Origin: Onchocerca lupi
Taxonomy: Eukaryota; Nematoda; Chromadorea; Rhabditida; Onchocercidae
NCBI GenBank assembly: GCA_028564675.1
Contig: JAOVVO010000116.1
Span: forward strand, 91,602-155,601
DNA: 64,000 nucleotides
Direction: 5' to 3'
Shown: positions 25,130-37,630 of the stretch, piece by piece
Layout: every line of letters starts with the position of its first letter
Numbering within the stretch: position 1 is the stretch's first letter
Translations under genes and position numbers: made by a program
The notes under the pieces: model-generated
The model's database searches: none
What the model was told of the DNA's origin: nothing
The model's input: only the letters and a program-made list of their open reading frames with translations

Positions 25130-26126
25130 ATGTATTTATGGTTCACGATTATAACACCAACGACGATAACATTCATCACAAGCATTACTGGCAGCATTAC
25201 CATTGCGATCGTTTTGTTAACCTGTGCACTGAAAAAATCCAAACGTCCATATAAACCAGGACATTTACCTCAATTTATGGTACGAAATGTTCGCTGACCT
25301 ATTTTCTCAATATAAACATAGTATATTTTGTTCGTCTCGCTTTTCAGTTCCCTAATTTTCGGAATGCATTCAGATATTCTCAGAATTAACAATTCTGGAC
25401 TTTTGTATTTTGGAAATGTATTTCGAAATTCTTAAAAATTAGAAATTCTTAAAGATGGTCTTGAAAATAATGAAGTAATGCCAGAATACTGAATACCAAT
25501 TGTTACTGGTTTTATTCTAAATCATCTTCTAAATCCAATTTCTGCTTAATATTTCTTTTCTCAAAAGAATTTTCAAAAGTGCAGGATCCTAGTGCAAAAG
25601 AAGCGGATACGTATTATGGGATGAGGAGTACAGTTGCATTTCCAGTTAAAGGCACCGAAAGTGAGTTCATTTCTACACTTACATTATCTTAGAGTTATGG
25701 AAAAATAATCTGAATGAAAATCTAAATGAAGTTTTTCAAAATTTCTCATTGTTTCTAAATGGTTGACTTGGAATTTTCAGTACCTAACAAAAAGTATGAA
25801 ATTATCTGCCATTTATCTTATCCATCTTTCAAAATATAAGGAAAAAATCCAGTCCGTTAAAACATAAATCATAGCATACTAGAAAAAAAAACATCTTTAC
25901 CAGTACTACAGCAACACTGACAATGGAACTTCTCAGTGGTTCCAGAAATAATAATTTTCACCTTCTCTTTCTTTTTTAAGTCAAACGAAAATATGATTTC
26001 GAAGCGCCACAAGCTAAAGCGGATATGGAGTCAAAAGATGTTCAAGATCGAGAAATTCAATCAGAAAGCATTCCAGTAAGAGGAAGCAATAAACCAGTGG
26101 GTTTCTTTATGCAAAATAATTTTTGA
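25130..26126 (+). CDS. small single-pass membrane protein, unrecognised (three exons)
   Basis: Exons 25130-25279, 25585-25660 and 25981-26126 join in phase with good GT-AG sites (acceptors GTGCAG and TTTTTTAAG, donors GTACGA and GTGAGT), giving about 123 residues. Residues 5-33 form one hydrophobic, Thr/Ile-rich membrane helix (ITFITSITGSITIAIVLLTC). It is followed by a basic stop-transfer patch, KKSKRPYKPG, so a short outside N-terminus and a cytoplasmic tail of about 85 polar residues are predicted. The tail is Lys/Glu/Gln-rich (MESKDVQDREIQSES). The start was chosen because the ATG follows an acceptor-like CTCTAG at 25116. No family is recognised. A fourth exon is possible, since AAACCA|GTGGGT could serve as a donor. 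Confidence 0.55.
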
Positions 26127-26939
26127 TTCAGAAAGTCAGACTAGAGTCTTAGTAGTTTACATTAGCCTAAAACGCAGCGACTGCAATAAAAATAAAGTCG
26201 AATGAAAAAAAGTTTACAAACTTAAGCTCACAAAAAAGAGAGTGCAGAGCATGACAAAACAAAACAGGTGACAGTTGGATAAATGAGATGCTTTCTAGTA
26301 TAAAAAATGATACAGTCTCAAAAATAAACTTAGATATGCTGAAATGTTACTTCCTTGTATTACTCCATTCATTCTTTATTTAGATTTGTTAATACAATAT
26401 AGTATCCACACAAAAAAATATTATGGACCAAAAATTTTTCATAGCATTCGGAAACGGAGAAATTATGAACAAAACAATCTAAATAAAGTACAAAACCAAC
26501 CTAGGAATCTCCATTATTGTTAATCTAGTAAAAAACAAACAACATGTATGCTGTAATTTGCGCATGTTAATTAAAATATGCTCAAAGAGTGAATATGAGA
26601 GGCAAAGTCGTTTCTTCGATGCTTATATTTCCTTTCTCAAAGTACGACACAATGATCAAAAATATTATGAATATTATGAAATCTTATTCTTCTTGAAAAT
26701 TCTAAGGACGAGAAAAAAACCAGTCTTCGTTTAACTTAATTCCTGATAAAATTGGAACGAGCAAATAGTAAATCGAGAAATGTGCATTTGACCATGCATT
26801 GTTCTCTTTCTGAACCATATGCAGTTGAATGTGCTCATATTTATTACAATCTTATACAGAAATCCACTGAATAAACTTCATCAATACAGCAAACACTAGT
26901 AGAAAGATAAAAACATTTCAAAAAAACTTTATGGACAGT
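26127..26939. other. spacer between convergent genes
   Basis: The plus-strand membrane-protein gene and the minus-strand SNW1 homologue converge here; the stretch probably holds both 3' UTRs. No other feature was seen. Confidence 0.4.
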
Positions 26940-29900
26940 TCAGCGACGCTTCTTAGATGATGACGAACCTTCATCAGCACCATCAGTTGCTCTCTTTTTC
27001 AACTCTTTACCTGATTCTTTAGCTGATTGCAGTAACTGGCCGAGACCGAATATATCCTCCTCTTCTTTTTCGAACTGAAAATTATATTACATAGATAATA
27101 AAAACCAAAAATGTTGAAAGAATAATGAAATCAATAGCAAAAAAAAAAAAAAAAAAAAATAAAAAAATAAAATGGGTGCGATAAGATTTTCTTATTTCTT
27201 ATTAAAATTGAAATTTGTCTAAAACTTTCAACTTTTATTTAGATTTTGTTCAATTTTTTATTTTATTTTTTGCAGGCTTTTAATGAGAGCAGAAAAAATG
27301 GATTTGTGTTTTGAAATGCGAAATGAAAATTATTAAAAAAACCTTGCACAAAACACGTTTCTGATTTTAAAAACTTTTATACTGTTTAAAGAATCAATAA
27401 AATATAATTTGAAAAAAAAAACTGTTGTGCAGTAAACAATACCTTAGTTGTAAAGAAAAACATTCTAAAAAAAGGAGATTATTTATGCATGCGTCGACTG
27501 GATTCATCAAAGAAAAATTCATAAAATAATTATGAATAAAAATTAACTTTGTATTCCTTCTCCAGAAAAAATATACCCACGAAAGATTGAAATGATGCTG
27601 CTTTGAAAACAACAAGCAATATAAAGATAATGGAATAAAACAAACCTCAACAGGTCCAACATTGCGTGCCGCTCCAGGTTCCGTACCACTGAATCCTTTA
27701 TCAGGAACGAATCGATTAGTACTAATTATACGATCCAAATCATCACCGTAAAGATCTTTATCAAGATTTTTGCCTGCAATTAATGTTTGTGAGATTTCAA
27801 AAATCTCATAAACAATTTCTATATAATTTATAACTTCTTCAGATTCTTTGGTATATAAATATTGTATATTGAACAATTAAGTTCCCCAAACAAATGTAAT
27901 TTACTCGGTCGATAAATGTGCTGCTGAATATTGTCCTGAGCACGCCATGGTTTATCGTATGCGCTATATGTTTCATCGTCAATACCACCACTATCTAATC
28001 CCTGAAAAAAGAAGTCAAAAATGATGATGTAAGAACCATCTGACCTTCTCCAGTGATCAAAGAATAAAAACTAAAAAGTCATAACAAAGGACAATGAAAA
28101 CCAATATCCAAAAGATTTTCAATAAAAACAGCTCTAATATCTACAATTTAAAAACCTTAGATTGATCAAAGAGTCGTTGATCAAACTGTGTTTCGTGATG
28201 CCTTGCCCGAGCATCCGGCAAACCAAGTGCAATTTTCTCGCTAATATCTCTTTCACGACCCTTCTTAAACCTATCCAATTTATCTGGATTATTTCGGGCA
28301 ATATTCCTTTCACGACGATGTTCATCTAAACGATCACGCCTGCAAAAAATTCGGAAGATCAAATGAACTCTAAAGTTCCAGCTATTTCATACATCAATTT
28401 CTATTTCAGGATATTTTCTCTTAAAAAAGCAATTGAAAATCTAACTAATAATTTTATATCAACATATATTCCTATTCGTAATTTGGCTCACAGATCAAAA
28501 ACATTATGGCCTTCGAGTAACAACAAATTTGAAACTTTTATTTCTCTGAGACAGAAAAAGAAAAAAAAAATGATGATGAAAAAAAACCATCATTTTTTTT
28601 TCTGAATCGCTTATAAAGTTCTACTCTATATGATTCTATACGATTTCGATGCTTAAATGTTGAATGATTTCTATCGATGTTTAAATCACGAGAATAAAAA
28701 AAATTTATAAACAAGGAAGTATTTAACCTACCTGATTTGATCACGTTCACGAGCTTCTTGACTTATTGAATCATCTTCATGTACTTTTTTGAGTATAGTA
28801 CGTTCTTGCCTATAACATGTATAAATATGAAATTCAGCAGTAATGACTACATCCACGTCTAAATGTGTTGCATCATTTCTGCAAATTATTCCTCAACTTA
28901 TCAGGCAATCGTATTCAGTTTTATTCCTCTTACATTTCCAGGAAAATGTGAGTTCTATAAATCGGTATTTTTAGCACAATTTTCTAATAATGGCCATGTT
29001 TTAGAAATTAGACAAACCTAGCTTTAGCAGCCATAGCCCTCATCTTCTCCTCCTGTTCAGCCTTCTTGTTCTGAGCGACACGACGTTCCATCTGTGCACG
29101 CGTTTCGACAGCTTCACGAGCTGTGCGATCAGCCAAATATAATGATTCCGCTAATTTGGCAAAATTTTCATTGATATGTACCTTTAAAAATATCGGTATT
29201 AACTTCTTCACATAGTTACTAAGTGAGAAACTGGGTTCGCGATCATTTTGTTTAAAAAATATTACAAAGATCTATAAATGTCAAAACCTGCTGTAAACCT
29301 CTTCCATCAGCAGCTAATCGTTTATCCAGTGCAATAGTGAATCCTGAAAATAACCTAAGATAAAAGACACTTCAGTAATTGAATATGTTTCCTGAGATTT
29401 ATGATATACATCATAATATAACAAATGTTACAAATATTAACCCACTGATGGAAAGTAACATAAGATCACATTGACTTAATTGCTTTCAACTCTTTTCAAA
29501 ACAGAGTTAACTGACAAAAAATTACTGCAAAAGTTCGGAGAAAGTGAATGCAGAAAAATATCAATATATAAATAATTTCTAATTTCAGTTGAGAGAAGCA
29601 ACAAACCTTTTGGATTCTTCCAATTCGATATGCATGGTGGAATTTTCCAGTCAGCTTGTTCTTTCACGGTTGTCTGGAAAAATAAAAATATTTTGTTCTG
29701 TTATTAAGAAAGAATTTCAAAACATCAGTGTTATAAAAAAACTTGTGAATGAAATTAAATTGAGAAGTGAAGCCATTTATCTTTTGGGTAATGTAGAATT
29801 CAGAAGAGTGGAAAAACCTTGCGAGGTGGTGAATGCATAATAGGGGCTGGAGGAGATGGAGGAGCACGAGGTATCTTCTGATTGATTCTGAAATAGAATA

Positions 29901-31869
29901 CGCATAATAATATCAATGAACAGTTGCAATGATTAATTATTATCCACTAAATTCTATAATTCTCTCAAATTCAAGTAAAGTTTTGTTATACCACTTAAAC
30001 TAATAATAAGAGATAACAAAAACATAAATATTCTCTAAATGCAAAAACAAATTTTAAGAAATGAAAATATAAAAATCAACATACTTAAATTTTGGGGGTT
30101 CCATTGGATCCTGCTGTACTTCAACCATACGAATAATTCGTTGCTGAGCGCCACTGTTATGTCCACCACCTTGTTGACTTGGTGTATAGCGTATGTATTG
30201 CACTGGATCTGGCTTCTGCGCGTGACGAACAGGTAAAGCACTTGCAACCTAAAGACAATGCTGAACAACAGAAAAAGGCTTTCATCGCATTATGTACAAA
30301 TCCATTTAAAAATATGGAAATCCTTGCTCCGGAAGAAATCCATAAAATCATACTTTTGTTGAAGTGATTTTCTCCAATGCCAAACGAGTAGATTCAGTTT
30401 GCTGAGCAATTGTTTCTTCATCCGGTTTTTGAAATGATTCGTCTTCATCGTCCAACATTTTTGGCTTCATATCAGCCAATCTCGTATAGATTATCTGCAA
30501 TTGTGATTCATAAAAAGGCCTGCCACACAAATTCAAAGCAATTAAATACTTCTGCAGGTTAATTTATGCTGCAAAAATTAGAAACCGGTTTTTTGTAAAA
30601 ATTTATTTCTCCAAATAACTGATAAATGACAAATGACAACCAAAGTAATGTAATCAATCATTTTTAGCTTTTCTAGAAAAAAATACGTGAGTCAAACGGA
30701 GAAAATTTGGACCTACTTTATCCTTTGAATGTCCAATTCGAGCAATTGCATCATGCCTCAGCTTTCCTTCCGCATCACATTGAAGCGCAGTTGTTTTATC
30801 GTTGCTGGATTTTTTGCGCAAATCCATCCCCATGCCTAAATAAACTTTCATAAGTTCAACTAATCTTATAAAAGAACTATGCAAAAAAAAGAAAATTCCA
30901 GAAGAAAAAGGCAAAGTTCACATTTTAATTCAACCCTTTTCATCCTCCTTTGAGCAAAGAAGGGACAGAAATCATATGATTGCAGTTTAGATTACCCATA
31001 ATAATCTTGAAAAAAAAAAAAAACAATAAAACAAAATAAAGCCACCTAAAGGAAATTGCGCTACAAGTATTTCGGGAAAAGCTCCACCATCACCAAAATC
31101 CTGCAAAAAAAAGAAAGAAAAAAGGAAGAAATTTGCTTATTGCAAGAAGTAGTGAAAAATTTTTGTTGAAGTAACTGATGTTATAATTAACTATAATGGA
31201 CCAGATAGTTACTTCCGCGCTTCTCGGTATCCAACCATTTCTTTTACCATATGGAGGTGGCTCTTTCAATATCACAGCTCCAATACTATCACTTTTTAAA
31301 ACATCCTGAAACATCAACATATTTACTTTATGCAGTGCTAAGAGAGCTTTCAGAACGAATCTTGCTTCTATCACTTTCGCGCTTTCATGACCAATTTATG
31401 GCAATTGCTTAATATAACAAATAGATATATAGGAATAATTCTTGCCAAAAAAAATAGAACAAAGCTAACTGTACGAACTTACTTCTCGTCCCTGAAACCA
31501 CGGGTCGCGACGAACTGAGGACCATTCATCAGATGTAGAAGATGGAGGTGGAAGTATGCTGTAATTTTCATGGTAATGATTATATATTATAAGAATAGAT
31601 GAACAATGGAATCACTGAAATTTGAAATACTATGTCACAGTTATTAATAAATACAATTTGCTACAGTGGTTTCTGAATTGTTGTTCTCCAATACACGGAA
31701 ATGTAAAATAGGATTTGGTCTGGTCTGCTCTTTAATTCTTTAAGCTAAGTTAATGTACACCAACAATTTTGATATGAAGAAACTTGTATTCCAGAAATAT
31801 GCGATAAAGAAAGCGATAAAAAACAGAAAAAAAAAAAAAAAAAACATACTCGGCGAGTTTTACTGACAT
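26940..31869 (-). CDS. skp-1: SNW1/SKIP homologue, spliceosome and transcription co-regulator (sixteen exons)
   Basis: Exons (minus): 31850-31869, 31483-31558, 31213-31305, 31046-31100, 30717-30835, 30354-30494, 30085-30248, 29818-29887, 29607-29673, 29288-29343, 29018-29181, 28732-28809, 28156-28339, 27905-28001, 27646-27773, 26940-27074. All phases agree, giving 548 residues, the usual family length. The SKIP/SNW domain is clear: EPPPYGKRNGWIPR, QYIRYTPSQQG, the proline-rich RAPPSPPAP, and the signature CISNWKN near 260-265. HINENFAKLAESLYLADRTA follows. The C-terminus has charged helical repeats, QFDQRLFDQSK, YGDDLDRI and a basic tail, SSSSKKRR, that could be a nuclear signal. In other animals SNW1 is a core component of activated spliceosomes and links to nuclear-receptor and Notch transcription. 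An acceptor-like TTTTCAAG about 18 bases before the ATG may accept a leader. The symbol follows the C. elegans name. Confidence 0.95.
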
Positions 31870-31889
31870 TCTTTTTTCAGCGACCACTT

Positions 31890-34280
31890 CTTGAAAATAT
31901 TAATGAAATACTAGAACAAAACATAACTGTGTATACGAAAATCATTTAATCTAAGCCCTCATGACGAACTAACTGTCTCAATAGCAATGAGAAAGCCCTT
32001 CCCGAAGCAAACCCGCCGAAAACTGTCCAACGACCAGACCATCCAAAAAGTTTGTAAAATCCCTGGAAGCTTGCCATCTGGATTGGTTATAATTGGATAG
32101 ATTACTTTGATTGGCGTAATATGAAAACATTATTGTATCAAACAATATTAGAACTTGAAATGCCATCAACCCGTTTTCTGCATGCATAAACTTTATTTAT
32201 ATTTAATTCATTACGAGATTAATTCAAATGAAACATCCCAACATTTCTACCTCCTACATCTGTTCAAAGTCTAGAATTGAGTAACGCAAACAGGCAATTT
32301 CGAATGATTAAGCATTTCGACACAAAGTTTCGTTGTCATTCAATTCCTTTTCAAACGCCATAATTTGATTTGTAAATGTATTTTTGAAAATTGAAAAGAT
32401 TTGATAGTCAGTTAATTATCAGAACAAAAACCATAATAGTTATAATGATAATCAATAAAAACGAAAATCACTGCAAACTTTATAGATATGGTTACAATCC
32501 GTTACACGATTCATATGATATCACCATTGAAAAGTTTAAATTCAGTATGCATTTTTATCATTTTTATTTTCTTAACGTATCTAATTTAATGCAACTTAGC
32601 TGAACAATTTATCGTTTCATTTATCAATAAAAAACTGAATAGTTATCAAAAAGAGGAAAAAGAAATGTTAGAAGCAATGTTAATAAAAAATTCAACAGAT
32701 CATTAAGAAATGAAAAAATCATCATCACTATCGTTCAGTACCAATAAAAGAATAAAGGAATTCTCGAAGGATATAGCTTATGACCTCTAATTATATTTTA
32801 TTACGAAGTGTCGATGATATTTCAGTGCAACAAAAATTATGTCATAGCAATAAACCATTAATATCAGATTCCTAAAATATTTGTATCAATTACGATACTG
32901 ATGCAAATATATCAGGAAATCCGATATTGATGATTTATTGAATAATATCTGCATTTTTTGTTCTAGAATTTTCGCAATTTTTGGAAGCAACCAATTAATC
33001 ATCTTTAGAATATTAAAATTTTAATTTATTTGTTTATGTTAGGCTGTTTTTAATTCTAAAGTAAGACTGCATCGATTTGAGCCTTTTTTGGAGAAATAGC
33101 AATAAACATCTATTGACTTCAGTCACAAAAGTTTGTCACGCTTCTAGAAACTATCCAGCATATTCACCATCTTTCGATTGTTTACAGAAATATAATTAGT
33201 ATTATTCAGTTGAAATGTTGCGATAAATCATGTCCCATCAACTTATACAGCAAATGGAAAGAAAAACCAAAAACGCTTACAAATTGTTAGCATGAAGATT
33301 GTCGAGACAGTTGGCTTAGTTTGCGGCACAAACGAATTTTTGGTGAGGAAGGGTTTTATTGTTAGATGGAAAATTTCTTCTTCCAGAATAATATAAACAA
33401 TTGACGAAGAATATCCAAGATAACTGATCACAGGATTATTCTTCCTTTGTTGCTAATAAAATAAAATAGTTGTGCAAGATTGCCGACTGATTGTTGTTGA
33501 AACTGTCAATTGTTATAGAACGTGTTGATTGTTGAAGCTGATATGCGTAACCAAGAATCCGTAAGACTAGAACGATTCTTCTCCAAAGTCCGATCCTTAT
33601 ATATCCTTCCAGGATTTCTCCCCCTTTCCTGATCTCCAATCATTTTGTGCGACCATGCTCATCATTTCGGCAGAAATATATTTGTCCGTTGTTATGAAAT
33701 ATGTTTCTCCTTCTGGTGATAAATCTGATTTAAAAAAATCAAACTAAATTCAAAGAAAAAACCGAGCTTAAAATTCAAAACAAAATTTCCATTTTAGCAG
33801 GAAACATGTTTGTCCCTTTGTTTAGAGTTTTGGAGGAAACATGTTTACCGACTTGTTGGTCCATTTGAAACTACGCGCTTCTTGAACTTTATCACTCCTT
33901 GTTTATATTAATAATTTTCGGATTTTTCCGATAAAGGTTATTTAATTGTAATATCTGAATTAGCGACAGCAACTTACTAACAATTTCGCTGAGTTACAGA
34001 ATAACTTCCACCTGTACTATTATAAGCCACGAAAATTCTCCAGACAGAAGTTCCTAAAGTAAACAGATAAGTAATTATGATCAATAAGATTTAGAAGATT
34101 ATTGTTCATTATTTTAAAATCTTACATGACTATTTCAAGAGATAAAGACGAAACCATGGACGATTCGGCATAACTTATAATGACTGCTTGTGGCCATTTT
34201 GATTGCTATGTCGCGAAAGATCGATCCTACGCCGTGTATCTCAATCAAAATAAATAAAAGTGCAAATGCTCCTTGCTGGT
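31890..34280. other. intergenic region left of the Helitron
   Basis: AT-rich DNA with short open frames on both strands (31978-32187, 33436-33639 minus; a 34-codon frame starting MKIVETVGLVCGTNEF near 33291 plus). None has splice or domain support. The 33780-33850 segment repeats GGAAACATGTTT twice. This stretch may include the promoter of the SNW1 homologue. Confidence 0.4.
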
Positions 34281-34283
34281 CTT

Positions 34284-35560
34284 TATAAAATGTTGCAAGT
34301 TCTCCATCGATTGTTTTCAAATTTTGACACAAACTTGCGTTCGAATAGAGCATGTTTTTATGTAGACATACTTTTTTTCACATGTCATCTTCCGTGACAA
34401 CTAAATATAAGTGAGCGGACTGAATTTATTTACCACGCCTACTTTCTGCATCGACTGCAGCTACTTCCTGCAACATTTCAAATTCTTCACCGATTGATTT
34501 GAAATTTTCATACAACGTTGCATTCAAATAGGCGAGTGTTTTTAAATAGATAAGGCACTTAATTTAAGCTTTTTCGTTTGCTTTTTGCTTTTTGAGGTAT
34601 ATAATTCCTTTATTTCTGTGGGAAAAGTGATTGTGTCGCAGGAATGTCTGGGTGATGATGGTGTATAATGAAATATTTCGTTCAAGCAAATTATGGATTA
34701 CTTCTCTGACTTCTAGTATTAGGTCGTGTTTTAGATTGCCTCTTTCCATAAATTTCGCTGTTCATTTTGACACAATGTTTCGAATTTTTATCCATTGATT
34801 TGAAGTTTTGACACAAAGTTGCATTTAAATAAGCGCGTGTTTCCATTTTTTTTTTCTTTTTTTTGTTATATCTCCGTAAACAAAATGAGATTAACTAATC
34901 ATAAGGCATATATTGGAAACCAAAAAAGGAGAAGGAGCCCCGAAAGGATTTAAAAGGTTCGGATTTTGGAGCAGAACGTAGTTTAAGCTTTTCGTTTATT
35001 TTTGATTTGTGAGGGATGTAGTTCGTTTACTTTTTGATTTGCAGGGAATTTAGTTGCGTCGCAGAAATGGTGAGGTCATGATAGTGTATAATGGGATGTT
35101 TTCTTCAAGTAATTTGTGGATTAGACTAATATTCTAATATTGTCATGTCTTGGATTGCCTCTTTTAACTACCTCTTTAGATTGCCTTTTTATGTAAATGT
35201 TCAGTGTTGATTTGAAATTTTGACAAATTTACATTCGAGTGGTCGCGTACTTTTTGCATAGATATATCTAGTTTTTTTTTTGCCTGTCACACCTGTTATA
35301 AATTGAAGTAAGAGAGCGGATTGAATCTATTAACACGCTTACTTTCTGCAAAGTGGAAGTAGCCTTCAGTATGCAAAGCTTAATAAGCTCCATAAAGTAT
35401 GGGCGTATTCCAGTGTAACGTTCTGTCGAAATTTCAAAGCAACAGATAAAAAATTTCGGAGATTTAAAGTTTTGAATAAACGAACATTTACCACTGTTAG
35501 TATCTTTTAATACCATATATAATTTTTGGTAGTAGCAACAATCCAAGAATTCAATTGAAT
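34284..35560. repeat. complex repeat array on the left side of the Helitron
   Basis: A mosaic of diverged direct repeats. One module, containing TTTGAAATTTTGACACAA, then GTTGCATTCAAATA and GCGCGTGTTT, appears near 34290-34370, 34471-34555, 34770-34845 and 35205-35280, and inverted near 35395-35450. A second module of about 180 bp (from GCTTTTTCGTTTGCTTTTTG to GATTGCCTCTTT) appears at 34567-34745 and 34985-35165. A third (GCGGATTGAAT...ACGCTTACTTTCTGCA) occurs near 34412-34450 and 35312-35350. The first module recurs right of the Helitron near 39590-40100. Confidence 0.75.
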
Positions 35561-35666
35561 AATTTCGAATTCAACTTCAAGTTCAGTCAAAAGTCACTCT
35601 CGAGAGCAGTTCGGTGCAACCTAGTTGCTTTAGTTCATCCAAATAATACCTTGCAGAAGACCAAAC

Positions 35667-37620
35667 TTGAGTTGTCGTATTCGCACAGCAGAAATACGGC
35701 GACGATTCATTGCAAATCAAATTGAGGAAGAACGGGTATCAGCGAACGAACGAAAAAGACACAGAATGGCTCAAATGCGAGCAAAGCGATGTGCAGCCAG
35801 ACTTGAGGTTACACGGTTGCGAGCACATCGATCGTGTTCTTCACGTTCTTCAGCTTCAGATCTGCTTCGTTCTGAACAGAATGAATGCGACAGGCTGAGA
35901 GTAGCTGGAAGAGTCAACGAGAAACAGAAAATCAGCGTCAAACACGACTCCATATTCAGCAGTCGCGCAATTACAACCGTCTTGCATTCCGGTACAACCA
36001 GTTGATGGTTATGGTTTGAGTCCGCATGTTTTTATCGACACTATGACTGAAGTATGTCCTTATTGCAAGACTCTGAAATTTAAGGAGAAACGAAAGGAAT
36101 AAATTATTCCGCTGGAAAAATTAAACTATCTCAACTTGATGAGCCATCAGAGCCATTAAAAACTTTGCTTATCAGATATACCGCCGAATCAAAGCGTTTT
36201 CTATCTAAAATCAGAAAATACAAATCGTGCTTCCCAATGAAGTCGTTTGGAGCAAAAATCATAGCAACAGAATTCATGCCAATTTTCAAAATGAAAGAGT
36301 AAATTTATCATAAAGCCGGCTCCCTATTTCTGCTGCCAGATGTTGGATTCATAAATGCGCAACTGGATGTACTCAGTAAAATGGCAAGAGAGAATATTTC
36401 CACATGCACATTTACTAATCTGGCTTTATGACAAAATTACTTCAAATGAAATCAACGATGTAATATACGCTGAAATACCCGATGTCGACGTCGATAAGGA
36501 TTTGTATGATTTGTGACGAAAAATATGATGCATGGACTTTACAGCACATTGAATTCAAATTCACCATGCTTAACAGACGTAAAATACTCTAAGCGATTTC
36601 CTCGAGCATTAGTATCCAACACAGTTATAAGAAACGATGGATATCCGTTATACAGAAAATCAGTAGAAGACGGGATAAATTGGCAACCATACAAATGTTT
36701 ATGATGATATTGAAGTAGATAATCGGTGGGTTGTTCCATATTCGCCTTTGCTATTAAAAGCATACAAAACGCACATAAACGTGAAATACTGTAACACCGT
36801 TAAATCGATCAAATACATTTTTAAGTATGTGAATAACGGCAGCGACATGGCAGTTTTTCGCTTGCAGCCAGAAAGAAAAGGTAGGAATATGGTATTACAT
36901 ATCGATGAAATCGTACAGTATTAAGCTGGAAGATACATAAGCAGCAAAGAAGCTGTATGGCGAATTCTTTCATTTCCCATGCATGAAGCTGTATGGCGAA
37001 TTCTTTCATTTCCCAGCTGTTGTTCACTTGTCAGTACATCTAGAAAATGGACAACACGTTTATTTCACAGCTGCAGATGTGCAACAAAAAGCCTTAAATC
37101 CCCCGGTTACAATGTTAATTGCTTTCTTCAAATTATGTCAAAATGACGCATTTGCAAAACACTGTTATATTCGGAACTGCCTACGTATTACACATGGAAT
37201 GTGATAGAAAATCATTTAAACGATGCAAAGGAGGAGAGGCAGTTGACAGACAACCTGGCATATTCAAACAAACTACGATGGACAGATTGTACACCGTGCA
37301 TCGTAATCAAGACGAATGCTTCTTCCTTCTCATGTTGTTAGTAAATATGCCCGGTCCAATCTCCTTCAAGCTTTGAATTTATTGGAAAAGACCAACACTG
37401 GCATTTATGCAGTAATGATGTATGCAACATGTCACATCCAAATAAAATTCGTACATTATTTGCAATCATATTGACCGCTTGCTGTCTTTCATCTCCAACA
37501 GAGTTATGGGAGAAATATAAATCGCATATAACTGAAGATATTCTCCACCGAACATGCAAGGAAAATTCAAATATAAACATGGATCTCACGCTGAAATCTA
37601 TAATGAAGCGCTGATAATGA
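35667..37620 (+). pseudogene. Helitron Rep (HUH endonuclease) portion, broken
   Basis: The Arg-rich leader (35667-36003) has repeated basic ERKRHRMAQMRAKR-like text. It is followed by VCPYCKTLKFKE near 36052, a KLSQLDEPSEPLKTLL-like segment with shifts, then IRKYKSCFPMKSFGA near 36205-36250. The HUH motif lies near 36400-36425 as WQERIFPHAHLLIWL. Then come YAEIPDVDVDKDLYDL, a frame change at about 36514, TKNMMHG and SKRFPRALVSNTVIRNDGYPLYR, another frame change near 36680, and VKSIKYIFKYVNNGSDMAVF. The catalytic part between about 36310 and 36360 is missing some 200 residues that intact relatives carry there. In active elements this protein nicks and joins one strand through tyrosine chemistry; the tyrosine motif was not confidently found here. 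Confidence 0.85.
36951..37016. repeat. tandem duplication inside the Helitron Rep remnant
   Basis: Two adjacent copies of GAAGCTGTATGGCGAATTCT plus the following TTCATTTCCCA repeat within the Rep remnant, so the peptide AVWRILSFP appears twice in a row. The copies are nearly identical, so the duplication is younger than most of the decay. Confidence 0.85.
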
Positions 37621-37630
37621 TTGAAAATTT

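Noticed and set aside
31890..34280. Wolbachia-type or organelle DNA insert
   Set aside because: No bacterial-like gene, base composition change or known protein was found in the stretch.
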